Positions 46,900-58,230 of a DNA stretch of 64,000 bases are shown here, piece after piece; the stretch's first letter is position 1; each line of letters starts with the position of its first letter. This DNA is from Odobenus rosmarus divergens. Taxonomy: Eukaryota > Chordata > Mammalia > Carnivora > Odobenidae. Where the stretch lies: contig NW_004450324.1 in NCBI RefSeq assembly GCF_000321225.1, positions 2,275,921-2,339,920 on the forward strand, in the 5' to 3' direction. The notes under the pieces were generated by a model. It worked only from the letters and a program-made list of their open reading frames with translations, was not told where the DNA came from and did not search any database. A program made the position numbers and the translations under genes.

Positions 46900-47087
46900 G
46901 GGGTGCCTGGGTGGCTCAGTCAGTTGAGCAGTGGACTCTTAACTTCAGCGGAGGACATGATCTCAGGTCCTGTGATTGAGCCCCACACTGAGCTCTGTGC
47001 TCAGCAGGGAGTCTGCCTGAGGATTCTCTCTCTGTTTCTTTCCCTAGTCATGTGTTCTCCCTCTCTCAAATAAACAAATCTTAAAAA
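46900..47087 (+). mobile_element. SINEC (Can-SINE)
   Basis: Head ggggtgcctgggtggctcag (46900 on), ctcagcagggagtctgcctg, and tail caaataaacaaatc plus A-run. An exact 18-base duplication, aagataggggagcaaaat, lies at 46882-46899 and 47088-47105. Confidence 0.97.
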
Positions 47088-47180
47088 AAGATAGGGGAGC
47101 AAAATAACAATGCCATCACTCCATCATATGTGTATACTATTGGTTCTCTTCTCTGGAGAAACCTGATTAATACACTATCC

Positions 47181-48629
47181 ATTCTGGGCTATATTGCCAT
47201 ATGTTATGGCTTCTCCAGAAAGTGAGGACTGATATCCCATGCCAAGCTAACATTCTACTTGCAGATTCTTGGCTTTGTGATTTACACACGTACACACACA
47301 CACATGTAATATTCCTTCTATTTATCTGATAGCTGTGGTTCATCTGCAGTTGTGTGTCAAGAATATACAAATATATCACATAGATACAAAAATCTTAGAT
47401 AATTTTGGATAAGTATCTGGTGTGCATAAGTAAAACTCTAACCATGTAAGATTCTAGTCTAGACTACTTTTTTAAAAATCTGTGATTTGTATGCCAAACA
47501 AGTAGAAGTTGAAGCTCATTTAAAGTCAAGGTAAATTACAGCTGTTACTTCAACTAATATATCAGTCCTATCACTCTGACAGAGAGGAAAATTCAATTAG
47601 TCTGACAGAACTTCAAAAGAAATTCTAATTATTACCTCCTTCCTTTTATATGTCTTCAAAATGCTATGCTGTTAAAACTTCCATTGAGTTTAATGGTAGT
47701 AAAAGTTTACCCCCTCCCAAAAAGAATAATTCTTGGTCAACCATTTTCCCACTTAAAATAGAAAGTCAAACACTCCGCTGGCTCCTGTCCAGTGTTCAAG
47801 TTGAAGTGCCTTTGTAAGAAAGTGCCTTTGTACATATCATTTCAGTTTTATGTTAAACACTTTTCCTAAATGACAGAATAATGTAGTACTGATCTATGAC
47901 CCTAAACCAAAATATATTCTACTCAATTTATTTCAGCTTTGTCTTCAAATTAGCAGAATATATATATTGCATTTCATATGTTTATCTACTTGATTCTGAA
48001 CAAAAGATTTAGGAAATTTAAAGTCAGCAGGGGTATCCAACAACTTAGAAGTAAGGTTTACTCTCTAAAGAAGAAACTCAGAAAGAAGGAAATAGAAAAT
48101 ACTAGTCATATATAAAGAAAATCCACCCTAAGTCATGAACTATGAAGTGAAACATGGAGGTGATGTTGGAATGTCCACTTTCAATCAAGAGGACTAAGAA
48201 TTTGGGGGCGCTGGAAAGATATGATTAAGTAAACAGAAATAGGCAAATAAAGTGAAAGTCTTTGTGTGAGATAATATTAAAAATATGTTTTAAAGAATGA
48301 AGGAAAATAACAGAGGTGGGATAGTCTGCCTTAGTACAGAAAGTGGGAGCTCAGAATGCAAGAATATAGTAATTGGAGAAGACCACCAAAGGGTCTCCTG
48401 GTACACCCCTCTCTGTCTCAGGTGTATACTCTCATGAATGTGTACCTAACAGACTTGATGAGGCTAGCTGCTCAGATTATTTAACCCCTTCTTTTGTGAC
48501 TTCTACATTCCCCAGGTGAGCCACCAACTTCATATTAACTCCCTATGTAGATATGTCTTTAGGAAAGAATGTGCTGATCAATGAACATTGGTATTCGATC
48601 TACTTAGCTTTATAAATCACAATGTAAAT
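47181..48629. other. unassigned sequence
   Basis: No gene or repeat family recognised; only a short CA stretch near 47285-47303. Confidence 0.5.
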
Positions 48630-48987
48630 CAGTGATCCTCAGTGTGGCTCAATATTAGAATCACCTAGGAAATTTTAACACTGGATGTCAGTTCCATTAT
48701 AGACCAATTAAATCAGAATTGCCTGGAATTGGGTTCCAGCACTGACATTCTTTTTTTTAGAGAGAGAAAGAACACAAGTGGGGGTGGGGGTGGGGCAGAT
48801 GGAGAGAGAGAATCTTAAGCGGACTCCACGTCCAGTGTGGAGCTTGATGCAGGGCTCATTTCATGACCCCAAGATCATGACCTGGGCTAAAATTAAGTCA
48901 GACACTTAACCAACTGAACCACCCAGGTGGCCCCAAGTACTAACATTCTATACGTGAACCTCACAGCACTCAGAGTTAAGAACCAGA
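48630..48987. mobile_element. MER5-type hAT MITE split by a SINEC
   Basis: Left terminus cagtgatcctcagtgtggct (48630 on) with ttagaatcacctaggaaatt. The right part after the SINEC has acgtgaacctcacagcactc and ends cagagttaagaaccagag. Without the SINEC it is close to MER5 length. Confidence 0.75.
48752..48934 (-). mobile_element. SINEC, older copy in MER5
   Basis: Antisense SINEC: a degraded tail tttttttagagagagaaag, then accccaagatcatgacctgg, and the head antisense gaaccacccaggtgg. The flanking duplication gcactgacattct (48739-48751) against gtactaacattct (48937-48949), 11 of 13, suggests an old insertion. It also has a short (GGGGGT)n run near 48779-48794. Confidence 0.9.
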
Positions 48988-49099
48988 GCAATCGTTAAAC
49001 TGGCAATTTGCCTTATATATCAGCCTCTTATCTCTTTGGTTTTTGTGTATTGTCTTTTCATGATCAAATTCTATGAACTGGCAAAATTGAGATTTTGGA

Positions 49100-49400
49100 T
49101 GTGTGAAGCTGAAGACCAGTCTCTAGACCTTTTGCTACTCAAAGAGTGGTTTTCTGAATCAGCAGCATTGTCATTTTCTGGGAACTCTTCAAAAAATTCA
49201 GAATCTCGGGGAAGACCCAAGACCTATTGAATCAGAATTTAGTTGATTCTTTTTCCCATTTAAGTTTAAGGCAATGTATCTTAATGTTTCTCAAAGTACA
49301 ATTCTTATACCTTTATATCAGAATAATGCTAGAAATGTACATCTGAGTCCCACCCAGACTGAATACAATGAGCTCCAGACTCTGCAGCTAGGCAGCTTTC
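49100..49400 (+). mobile_element. two MER5-like fragments
   Basis: First at about 49105-49240: actcaaagagtggttttctg, aatcagcagcattgtcattt, cccaagacctattgaatcag. Second at about 49275-49400: tttctcaaagtacaattctt, atgtacatctgagtcccacc. Both match MER5 internal phrases, without intact termini. Confidence 0.55.
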
Positions 49401-52400
49401 TACTCTGACTACTTTGTCACCTCTTTCTCTTTCATCATCAATAAATATTTCAAATACACCTGAGAGACACAGATAACCATGATCACAAATTGGTTACAAA
49501 ATATGAACTATTTAAAATTAATCATCTAGTCCAAAAATACTAGAAGAGTGGCAATTCTCTCTTTGATAAATCTATGCTGTTATTCAGCCACTTAGAAACC
49601 AGCATGGCAATAAAAGTAGTTACTAAAAAGGAATAGGAAAAATATTTTTAAAAAATATTTTATATTTAAAAAATTTGTCATTGAGTTATGGTTATTCATG
49701 CAGCTGGCAGAGGCTCTATTTAGAAGAGAATAAACCATCCAGCATTCATGTAGAATTGGTCATTCTACCACAGCATTCTGAATAATGTATGAAGGATCTA
49801 GGGAAGATTAATTTGAATGAAAGAATATTCTGAATAACTTTCACTTTTTAACTCACATCAAAATTGAAAACAATATTACTGCTAAATCATTCATTCATTT
49901 TTGTTTACTTTCTGAAGGTTGCATGGCTGGGAGTCTCTCCCAGGAAAAGAATGACATATTTTAGAAATTACCAGTGCACATTCATTTTTCTTTCTTCTTT
50001 AATAGATAACAAGTCTGTAAATGGTCATGTTTTTGTAGAGCAAGGGAATAAAAGATCCTTCTATTATTTAAGGGAATAGTTAAAAGTGGAAAACAGCTGG
50101 TTATCAATAAGAGTCCATGATCCTGACCCACAAAGCTACAGATAGAAAAAGCTACCACTTGAGAATGATTTGAAAACAAGCTTTGCAGATATGACTGCCC
50201 CCAAACACAGCTGCCTGGTAACAGAATAACTGTTTAGGATGCTGTGCTATGACCATTTCCCAGTAGAATAACACCTTAAATCATATCTTTAATGCTTGTT
50301 TGTTTTAATAAATTATAAGATGCAGATATGAGAAGTCACTGCCATTATTTGTTAGTAGTATCAAAAAACAAAAAACAAAAAAAAACATTGATTTTCTCCC
50401 CTTAAACACCCTGGCAACCTTCTTTGTTTGAGTAGGAGGAAAGCATCTGACTGAATATTTTGATCTGGAATTCAGGAAGCAATGGCAATGCAGCTGATAT
50501 TCTTCCTGAGTATTTCTGCTTCTGAATGTGTTATCTTGGCAGATTTTCAATGTCTCCTCAGTAAAAGTTAACAAACGTGAGAATGAGAAGTCATAAATAA
50601 CAAAACATCCTACTTCAACTATTTGCAAGTAAAACAGTTTAGAGAACTGGATATTGGAATCACAACTGACCCAAATGATTATTTTGTAAACATTATACAA
50701 CACCTTACATTAATATAAAGATATATCTGCTTTTAATAATCAGATATCCAAATCCAATAAACTGGGTTACTAAAACCAGAATGGCATCTGTATATTTGTT
50801 CTTTCCAAACTCCATTGAAATGTTAAAATATAAATGAAAGTAAGAATAAATCCAGTATACTAATGATTACCAAGGAAGAGTGCCATCAAATCAAATTCTG
50901 AAGAATTTCTAAAAATAACACATGTGTGATATAAGATTGGTGGAAAAACCATGCAAAATTTAAGGAATCACAGTACTATAAAGATGGAACTGCCAAAAAG
51001 TGAGTTTCTTAAGACACTTACTATAAATACAAAATGAGGCAACAGAAACTGGGGGCAGGAACTGGGAGCAATCAGTGGACCCATTAACAAAAACACTGTA
51101 CAAATCTGTTTATTTCCCCTGCTCTCAGAATTGCTGGCTTCAGAGTTTGATCCAGCTAAAAATGAAAGAACAGCCCTCTGTGTAAACAATGTAACAATCT
51201 GCCACCAGAAATTCATACTCTGGGGGCTAGGAACAAAGTCAAAAGTGGAGTCATTGCTCCAGGCAACTTTGGGATCTCTTCATAAACCTTGAAATTCAAC
51301 TATGTAGAGCATATCATACTAGAATCCATTTGACCAAAGACATCTCAATCCAAACCATGATAGCCAGGGATCCTATAATCATAATCTATGTGCACTACCC
51401 TTAGGCCATTAGAGATAAATAAACCCAGCCTAGCAACTGGTATAGATCAATCTAGACTCTATCCTTCATAATAACAATGACCAATCATATTCAATTAGAA
51501 TTCTCAAAAATTAATCATCATCATTGTTTTTAAAGGATCAATAAGAAGGTTGAATAAAATAATGGTTATCGCTGGAAGGGAAAAAAATAGAGAAAAAAAC
51601 AAAACAAAAAGATTAAGTTAGGGCTCTGAAAAGGTTAAATATGAAATTCTGTCAGAACACAATGCAAAGGGAAAGAAAAAAAGAATATAAAAGAAAAGCT
51701 ATGAGATATGGAGAATAGATTTAAGATATCTAATAACTACAAAATGGTCATTCCAGAGGGGGATAACAGAGATAATGGAGAAGAAACAATTAGAAAAAAA
51801 AAAAAAGCCCAATATTAAAAAAAAAGAAAAGAAAACACCTAGATGGAACAAAGTTAAATTAAGAACTGAATAAAGAAATCATCAAAACCATATATAAATG
51901 AAAAAAATATATTCTTTCCATAAGGAAAAAGTCATACATTACATTTTTAACCTAAAACATGAAGTTTTAGAAAAAAACAGTGCAATATCTATAAGGTATG
52001 AGGAATGATGAATACAAACCTCAACTCTTATGACCAGTACTTTGAATTCATATTCATATTCATAACGTATTAAAACCTCAAAATATTATTATTCATGAGC
52101 CTTTAATAGTTTTGCTGATATTGGTCAAAATAAAACAAAATAAAAATCCAAGAGATAAAAGAAAGGTAAGCTAAGATATTAATTCCAAATAATTATTTAT
52201 TTTGTAGCTATGAAATATACCTCTTTTATTACAAAATGGTTTATAATGGAAAAACATAGTATAACATATTGCAACTAGAATTGTGAACAATTGCTACAAA
52301 ATCTGAAAGGCTAATAGAGAAGAAAAAGAAATAAAGAATTTACTAAATGGCTTTCCTCATTCACAGGAGAGGTTACTGATTAGATGTGTTAATTGATACT

Positions 52401-52605
52401 GAATATATATTTAAATATGTCTATTAAAAACTTAAGGATAGTTTTTACTACTAGAGAAATAAATTAGAATATGATGGCAGAAATAAGACATATCTATAAT
52501 TTTAAATATCAGTTCTCAGATTGGGGAAAGTGTGTATATGTCCAAATCCAAATTTTGTCCTAAAATAACATAAATTTGAAAGTAAGGAAATGCAAAATAA
52601 CATAT
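49401..52605. other. mostly unassigned; possible L1M ORF1 trace
   Basis: No gene recognised. Around 51700-51800, tatggagaatagatttaaga followed by cattccagagggggataaca and gaatggaggagaag-like ataatggagaagaaacaatt resembles an old L1 ORF1 segment, at low confidence. The rest is A+T-rich with A-runs near 51797-51830. The minus frames 50305-50703 and 50968-51216 have no known domain. Confidence 0.4.
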
Positions 52606-52611
52606 TAGGAA

Positions 52612-52795
52612 AATATTTTTTATTATTTATTTATTTATCTGAGAGAGAGAGCATGAGCAGGGGGAGGATAGAGGGAGAGGGAGGAGCAGACGCCCCTCTG
52701 AGCAGGAAGCCTGATGAAGGGCTCAATCCCAGGACTCTGAGATCATGACCTGAGCCAAAGGCAGACGCTTAATCAACTGAGCCACCCAGGTGTCC
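52612..52795 (-). mobile_element. SINEC (Can-SINE)
   Basis: Antisense SINEC: tattatttatttatttatct tail at left, gatcatgacctgagccaaag, and head antisense gagccacccaggtgtcc at right. The flanking duplication is poor (aggaaaatatt / aggaaattatt). Confidence 0.93.
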
Positions 52796-52951
52796 ACAAG
52801 GAAATTATTAATAGAAAAAAATCAGAGTTGATAATATTGATATGAAAATTAGGATTGAAAGAAATTAAAGTGATCTAAGATGATATAATGAACAAAAGCC
52901 TTTATGTACCAAACAATACAGCTTTAAAGTATAGAAAGAAAAACTTGTTAG

Positions 52952-53148
52952 GGTGCATGGGTGGCTCAGTTGGTTAAGCGACTGCCTTCGGCTCAGGTCA
53001 TGATCCTGGAGTCCTGGGATCGAGTCCCACATCGGGCTCCCTGCTCAGCGGGGAGTCTGCTTCTCCCTCTGACCCTCTTCCCTCTTGTGCTCTCTATCTC
53101 TCATTCTCTCTCTCTCAAATAAATAAATAAAATCTTTAAAAAAAAAAA
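52952..53148 (+). mobile_element. SINEC (Can-SINE), young
   Basis: Head ggtgcatgggtggctcag, ctcagcggggagtctgcttc, and tail caaataaataaataaaatc with an A-run. An exact 19-base duplication, agaaagaaaaacttgttag, lies at 52933-52951 and 53149-53167. Opposite orientation to the SINEC 156 bases upstream. Confidence 0.98.
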
Positions 53149-53287
53149 AGAAAGAAAAACTTGTTAGTGTAGAAAACCTGACAAAACAATAATCATATTG
53201 AATTTCACATTACTATCTCAGGTATCAGAATATAAAAGCAAAACCTATTTAGGATATAACAGATTTGAATAAGAAAATGAAAAATGT

Positions 53288-53425
53288 TGATATATATATG
53301 TATACACATATGCATATAATATACATATAATGTGCATACATATTATACATAATATAATGTATATGAGTATTATAACGTATATGTATATATGTTTACACAT
53401 ATGTGTGTGTGTATATATATATATA
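53288..53425. repeat. TA/TG-rich microsatellite tract
   Basis: Imperfect tandem tatatatatgtatacacata-type repeats, ending gtgtgtgtgtatatatatat. The open frames across it are low-complexity translations. Confidence 0.9.
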
Positions 53426-54103
53426 AAATATGTATGGTACATTCAAAGGGCAGAATAAAAGGGCAAAATAAGGCAACTTTTTTTTTCATGACTGCTTCTG
53501 AAAATTCACTCTTGGGGGCTAGGTCTTTCCTTGTCCTTGGACAAAATCTCAGGCAGATCCCATATCTCACTTGCTCAATTTTAGATAATACAAAGTCCTT
53601 CTGTGCGCTATAGATGGAAACACTTCAAGGAGAAAGAGGGGCATAGTTACTTTTACTCTTTTGTCCCACTTGAAGCTACTCTCTCTCTCTCTCTTCCCAC
53701 ACCAATTCACTGGCCTGCCAATACTCTTTGAAGTTTGAAAGGTGCTAGAGACTAATAAGGAGCAGAGAATAGCTCCCTCAACTAAAAGAGCTCTAAGGTT
53801 GAGTCAGTTCTCTCTTAGCTTGCTATATGTTATGTGCTGACTTGCACTTGCCAGTGTGCTTTGTGGATTCCATGAAGGATACTCATTGCTTAGAATGTCT
53901 TGCTGAAATTCTTTGATGCAGTTTCCAGGGGTTGCTGCTGCTGACCCCTCCAACCCCACCACCACCACTGCACATCTTGGTTCTCAATACTCTGAGCCCA
54001 TCTAAGATATCTTTTGGAATTTTACCAAAACTCCAGGTTGTACTCTTAGGAATAATCCCAATAAGGCAATCCCATGCAACCCTCTCTGTCCATATATCCT
54101 CAA
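53426..54103. other. unassigned sequence
   Basis: No gene or repeat family recognised. A short (CT)n run lies at about 53681-53694. Confidence 0.5.
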
Positions 54104-54118
54104 GAAACATGCATTTTT

Positions 54119-54429
54119 TTGTGTGTGTGGGCTCATCCAATAGTGCCCTTAGGGATTTCTTTTTTGTTGTTGTTGTTATTTATTTATTTTTATTTTATTT
54201 TATTATGTTATGTTAATCACCATACTTTACATCATGTTTTTGATGTAGTGTTCCATGATTCATCATTTGTGTATAACACCCAGTGTTCCATTCATTACGT
54301 GCCCTCTTTAATACCCATCACCAGGCTAAGCCATCCCCCCTCTAGAACCCTCAGTTTGTTTCTCAGAGTCCATAGTTCATGGTTTGTCTCCCCCTCCGAT
54401 TCCCCCCCCTTCATTTTTCCCTTCCTGCT
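54119..54429 (-). mobile_element. 5'-truncated L1 with possible 3' transduction
   Basis: L1 3' UTR antisense from gttatgttaatcaccatac (about 54206) to tttttcccttcctgct (54429), with its A-rich tail at 54160-54205. The exact 15-base duplication gaaacatgcattttt is at 54104-54118 and 54430-54444. The left copy is not next to the L1 tail: about 40 bases (54121-54159, gtgtgtgtgggctcatccaa...) lie between, ending at a second T-run (54114-54120). That arrangement is what a 3' transduction would leave. Confidence 0.88.
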
Positions 54430-54444
54430 GAAACATGCATTTTT

Positions 54445-56100
54445 AATCAATCTTTGAGAAAGCAGTTATTCTTGAAATCACAGCCTTCTACTGGGCTGCT
54501 GCAAGTGACTTCCATTCTTGCCCTTTGGTTCTTTCAGGCATCTGAATGATCTCTTTGAAATCCCCCTCATTCCCACCCCCTTTCATGCTGTATGTGGGGA
54601 TATGCATGGTATTTCAACAACGTTTTACAAAGACATTTTCTCTGCAATCTCCAATTTCCTTCCATCTTCTCTATTCTCTTCTGCAGGTGGTCAATCAGCC
54701 AGAAGTTGAAAACCTCTTATGCAAGAAATGCATAGGTGGTCTAGCAACTTTAAAACATGGGAGAAATTGTCATCTATTGTTTTCTACCCTGCCATTTTGG
54801 CCTCACTAGAAACTACTGCTAACATCCCATTAAACATCTTGTTTCACAGTGAGTTGGCATTAGGGACAACAAGTCTACCCTCACAGACTATAATTTTCCA
54901 ATGTCTATTATGAATCAGATATCAGCAATAAAGATGTGTATTTCTCTAGCTCAGGTCATGGAAATTGTTTCCCATGAGAGTCGAGGCAATCTGGGATTCA
55001 ATGGTGGCATATAATACCCTTGAAGAAGAAATGGCTAAGCTTTTGGGGATTTAGCTGTGGCTGAAAAATATGTGGCACTAGGAAAATTTCCATTGCCTCA
55101 ATCATTTCAAGTGATAAAGAAGAAGGGCAAAACCTAGTTGAACAGATGGACCAGGCCTACTTCCAGGTCTTAAAATGTTACTTGGGTAGTGAGTTCATAA
55201 AAAAGGTACTGTTCTCTCAGTTCAAGGTCAGAGGATAGAATTGGCCTCACTCCATGAGTATCTCCCTGATTTTGAGAACATCATATGATGACTCTGGATA
55301 TCTGAATAGAGACATAAATTTTAAAACTAATCTAGACTAATCTAGTCTAGTTATTTTTCCCAACAATTGCAGAAGTTATCAGATCCAAATGGAAAATTTG
55401 TGCTTGCTGCTTCTAGCAGAATGCCCTACACACACAGACAGCTTAACCTGAGGACAATTCAAACAGGAAGCACAGGAATTAGTGTTCATAGACCTTTGTG
55501 CTTAACGAGGGAATATACTTGCAATGGCTGAACATTTCATTTTTTAGGCCCAATTTATCCCACTCAAGATCAGAGGGCACAAATGAATGCACACATCACT
55601 GTATGAGCTAGTGATTCAGGGGAGGGTTTCCAGAACCCCTTGGTGTGGAAAGTGCTCCACCTAGTGGGAGTTCAGAAATCCCGAACCTTCTAGCCCTCAA
55701 TAAAGAGACCCTCAATAAGAGATTAAATGAAAATCTACTAAATATCCTGGGGATACATTTCCCAAGAGAAAAGAACATATACAGTGTTCCTCCATAATGC
55801 CACCAGAACCATGCCATTGTTTCCCCCCATTTTTCTGCACAGTATGAGTGATGAAGACTATATATCCAGAAACCAGTATGCAGCTAATCTCAGGGACAAA
55901 TTTCAGGAATAATACTTCCAACTATCAATGTAGTAGTTAGGTTACTTAGCCAGTAATACTGAGGTAGAGTGTATGCTCCTGAATTGGAGACTGCAAGGTA
56001 AAAGCAAAATGGATGATGGTTAGAAGCCCCCTGTATCTCATATTAGGGTGTTAGATATTTTACCTGTATGCGAAGTGAAAAAGTGAAAGAGTGGGTGACA
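54445..56100. other. unassigned sequence
   Basis: No gene or named repeat recognised. The frames at 54518-54709, 54546-54809 and 55608-55817 have no identifiable domains. The block could be an old retroviral internal fragment, but I see no motif to prove it. Confidence 0.4.
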
Positions 56101-56750
56101 TTCATTAACCAAATATTCATTGAGTAAACGCACTGTTTTAGAACTTGGGGCTATAGCAATGTAGTTTGTATTCCAGTGGAGGGAGACAGACAATAAGCAA
56201 ATGTATTAAATAACAAATAAATATGTAGTGTTTGGGGTGGTGATTAAGAGCAATGAATAAAATTAAATCAGGGTAAAGGGATGGGTAGGTGTTATTTTTA
56301 TTTGATTGGCAAAGGAAGGACTCCTGAATAAGGACACATGTTAGTAGAGACCTGTAAGTAAGGAGAGCACGTCCTACACATGTCTGGGGAAGAGTGTAGC
56401 AGAGGGAGTGGTACAAGCAAACACCTGGGATTATACTATTCTTGGCAGGGTGAAGGAAGGGCAAGGAGGCCGAGGTGAGTAGAACAGTTAGCAAAAGGAG
56501 AAAAGAAGTAGGAGAAGTCAGACGAGTCATCAGGGGCCAGATGGTGTAAGTCACTGTAGGCCTTGTTTGAGCACTTTGAATTTTATTTTGAATGAGATGA
56601 AGGTTTTGAGCAGAGAAGTGACATGCCATGAGTCATTTTCAAAAGGATTATTCTGACTGTGTAGAATACAAAGGGTCAAATTTTGGGCAGAGAGATTAAG
56701 TGTTATTGCAGGAGTCAAGTTGAGACATAACAGTGGCTTGGACTAAGGGA
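56101..56750 (-). mobile_element. L2 LINE, ~650 bp
   Basis: The longest L2 in the window, antisense. In order: aatattcattgagtaaacgc, gtattccagtggagggagac with agacaataag, ggactcctgaataaggacac, gggccagatggtgtaagtca with ctgtaggccttg, tttgagcagagaagtgacat, and agtggcttggactaaggga. This is the end of L2 ORF2 plus 3' UTR. The 163-codon minus-strand frame at 56138-56629 is in L2 sense but is short and its start is arbitrary. Confidence 0.8.
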
Positions 56751-56756
56751 GCCTGT

Positions 56757-56787
<31 letters not shown>
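56751..56787. repeat. (GT)n microsatellite
   Basis: Nearly pure GT repeat (gtgtgtgagtgtgtgtgtgt...), about 17 units with one GA interruption, directly after the L2 copy. Confidence 0.95.
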
Positions 56788-57289
56788 GACGAGATGGAGA
56801 AAGACAGAGACCAAAACAGAAAAATAAAGCAATTCACACCCTTCAAACAGAGACTACCTATTCTTTTCCAAGTAATTATGAGATATTTATAAAAATAAAT
56901 CATTTAGTAAGATGGCAATTCAAACTCAATCAATTCTAAAAAGTAGAATGGAAACAGGCAACATTCTCCAATTACAATGAAATTAAACTAAATATTAACC
57001 GTGACAAACTAGACAACAAATCTAACCCACCAGAAATATTTTAAAGCCTCTGTATAAATTTTAGCTTATTACCTGACAGTCTTTATTAAAGTAGGATCCA
57101 TGTATTGAATCTTTTTGTTTGCCCAGGCATAGAGTAAGAATGCAACACTGTGAGGCTTACATTTCTAAAATATATGTTTTATTACAATTTCCGCCCCCAA
57201 GTCCAGGGCTTCTTATGATTTCTCCCCTCACCCTATCCTCCAGTATTTTTAAAAATTATAATCTTCTTTTTTGGGGGGTAAGTATATGT

Positions 57290-57990
57290 TCTTAAAGCGC
57301 CGATCTTTCCGTAAAGCCTCTCCTACATTCTTTCCTGTTTTACATGTTATAATTCAGAGTTTTCTTGTACACACCAAGGCTAGAGCTTAACTGAAGGTCC
57401 CTTCACAGTAATTATAGGAAGGGGGCGGCTCTTCTATGTGAATCTGCTCATGTTTTTTAAAGGCAAATTATCAATGGAGTCCTTTCCACATAGATTTCAG
57501 ACATAGAGTTGTTCTACCCTGCATTCTTTGGTGTGAATAAAGCTTAGCTCTCTAGCTGACATCTTCCCTCTAGTCATTACATTTATAAAGTTTATCTCCC
57601 TGTGTTAATTCTCTGATGTCTATGTAGTTGCACACTCCAGAAGAAGCTCTTCCACGTTCATTTATAGGGTTTCTCTCCAGTATAGAGTTTCTGAGGTTGT
57701 CTAAGGACAAGTATGCATTAAAGGCTTTCCTACAGAGACTTGTAGGGTTTCCCTCCATGAGTGAGTATGAACTTACTTATGTGTCATTTGAAGAATGAAT
57801 AAACACTGAAGGTTCCACCACACTGATTACAGATATAGTTTTTTTTTTTTTTCCTTCTCCCATGTGAGTTCTTTTTCCAGGAGAGGGAATCTTCCTGGGG
57901 TACAGCATGTATTTCATGAAACAATTCAGTGAAGTAAACACTGGAAATCTATTACTTGTAGAGCAATGTTTGCAGAGGATTCATATTTCA
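57290..57990 (-). pseudogene. decayed C2H2 zinc-finger array (KZFP-type)
   Basis: Read on the minus strand, several damaged Kruppel-type fingers follow one another. Remnants of the HTGEKPY linker are at 57853-57875 (RTHMGEG), 57741-57759 (HGGKPYK), 57664-57681 (LERNPIN) and 57581-57610 (QGDKLYKCND), spaced roughly 76-84 bases. The normal finger period is 84. Finger pieces include YICNQCGGTFSVYS (about 57800-57840), CRKAFNAYLSLDNL (about 57690-57735) and YNYCEGTFS (about 57395-57420). Several Cys/His ligands are gone, and stops and frameshifts are frequent. A 14-T run interrupts it (57839-57852). C2H2 proteins of this class bind DNA and often repress retroelements, but this piece cannot encode one. 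I cannot tell whether it is a retrocopy or a broken gene segment, nor name the parent. Confidence 0.82.
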
Positions 57991-58045
57991 TAAAAGACTC
58001 CCCATGTCACAAATGAAGTGTGTCTTTAATGATCACTCATTCTTT

Positions 58046-58230
58046 TTTTAAAGATTTTTATTTATTTGACAGAGACAAAGAGAGAGGGAACACAAGCAGG
58101 GGGAGTGGGAGAGGGAGAAGCAGGCTTCCCATGGAGCAGGGAGCCCGATGCGGGGTTCGATCCCAGGACCCTGGGATCATGACCTGAGCCGAAAGCAGAC
58201 GCTTAATGACTGAGCCACCCAGGTGCCCCT
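58046..58230 (-). mobile_element. SINEC (Can-SINE)
   Basis: Antisense copy: tttatttatttgacagagac at the left, caggaccctgggatcatgac, and head antisense gagccacccaggtgcccc at the right. The duplication tgatcactcattcttt (58030-58045) and tgatcactcactcttt (58231-58246) matches in 15 of 16. Confidence 0.97.

Larger units (their letters stand above)
46276..47180 (+). mobile_element. old LTR-like interspersed repeat, interrupted
   Basis: Left end gtgatggctcattttatatg with tcaccttgactgggtcaggc; then tctgggtgtgtctgtgagag, agtaaagcagattgccctcc, agaattcactttctcagcct; right end tattggttctcttctctgga with aaacctgattaatac at about 47141-47175. This matches a very common mammalian LTR-type repeat that I recognise but cannot name with certainty. 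It is broken by AT-rich tracts (46691-46750, 46779-46792) and a SINEC (46900-47087). Confidence 0.65.

Noticed and set aside
53245..53613. Overlapping frames on both strands near 53.4 kb
   Set aside because: They are translations of a TA/TG microsatellite (Tyr/Ile/His/Thr-rich) and its flanks.
56138..56629. 163-codon minus-strand frame as a novel protein
   Set aside because: It lies in the sense direction of an L2 element and reads through its 3' coding and UTR region; it has no independent support.
57570..57758. Functional zinc-finger protein
   Set aside because: Fingers lack several Cys/His ligands and are broken by stops, frameshifts and a T-run.
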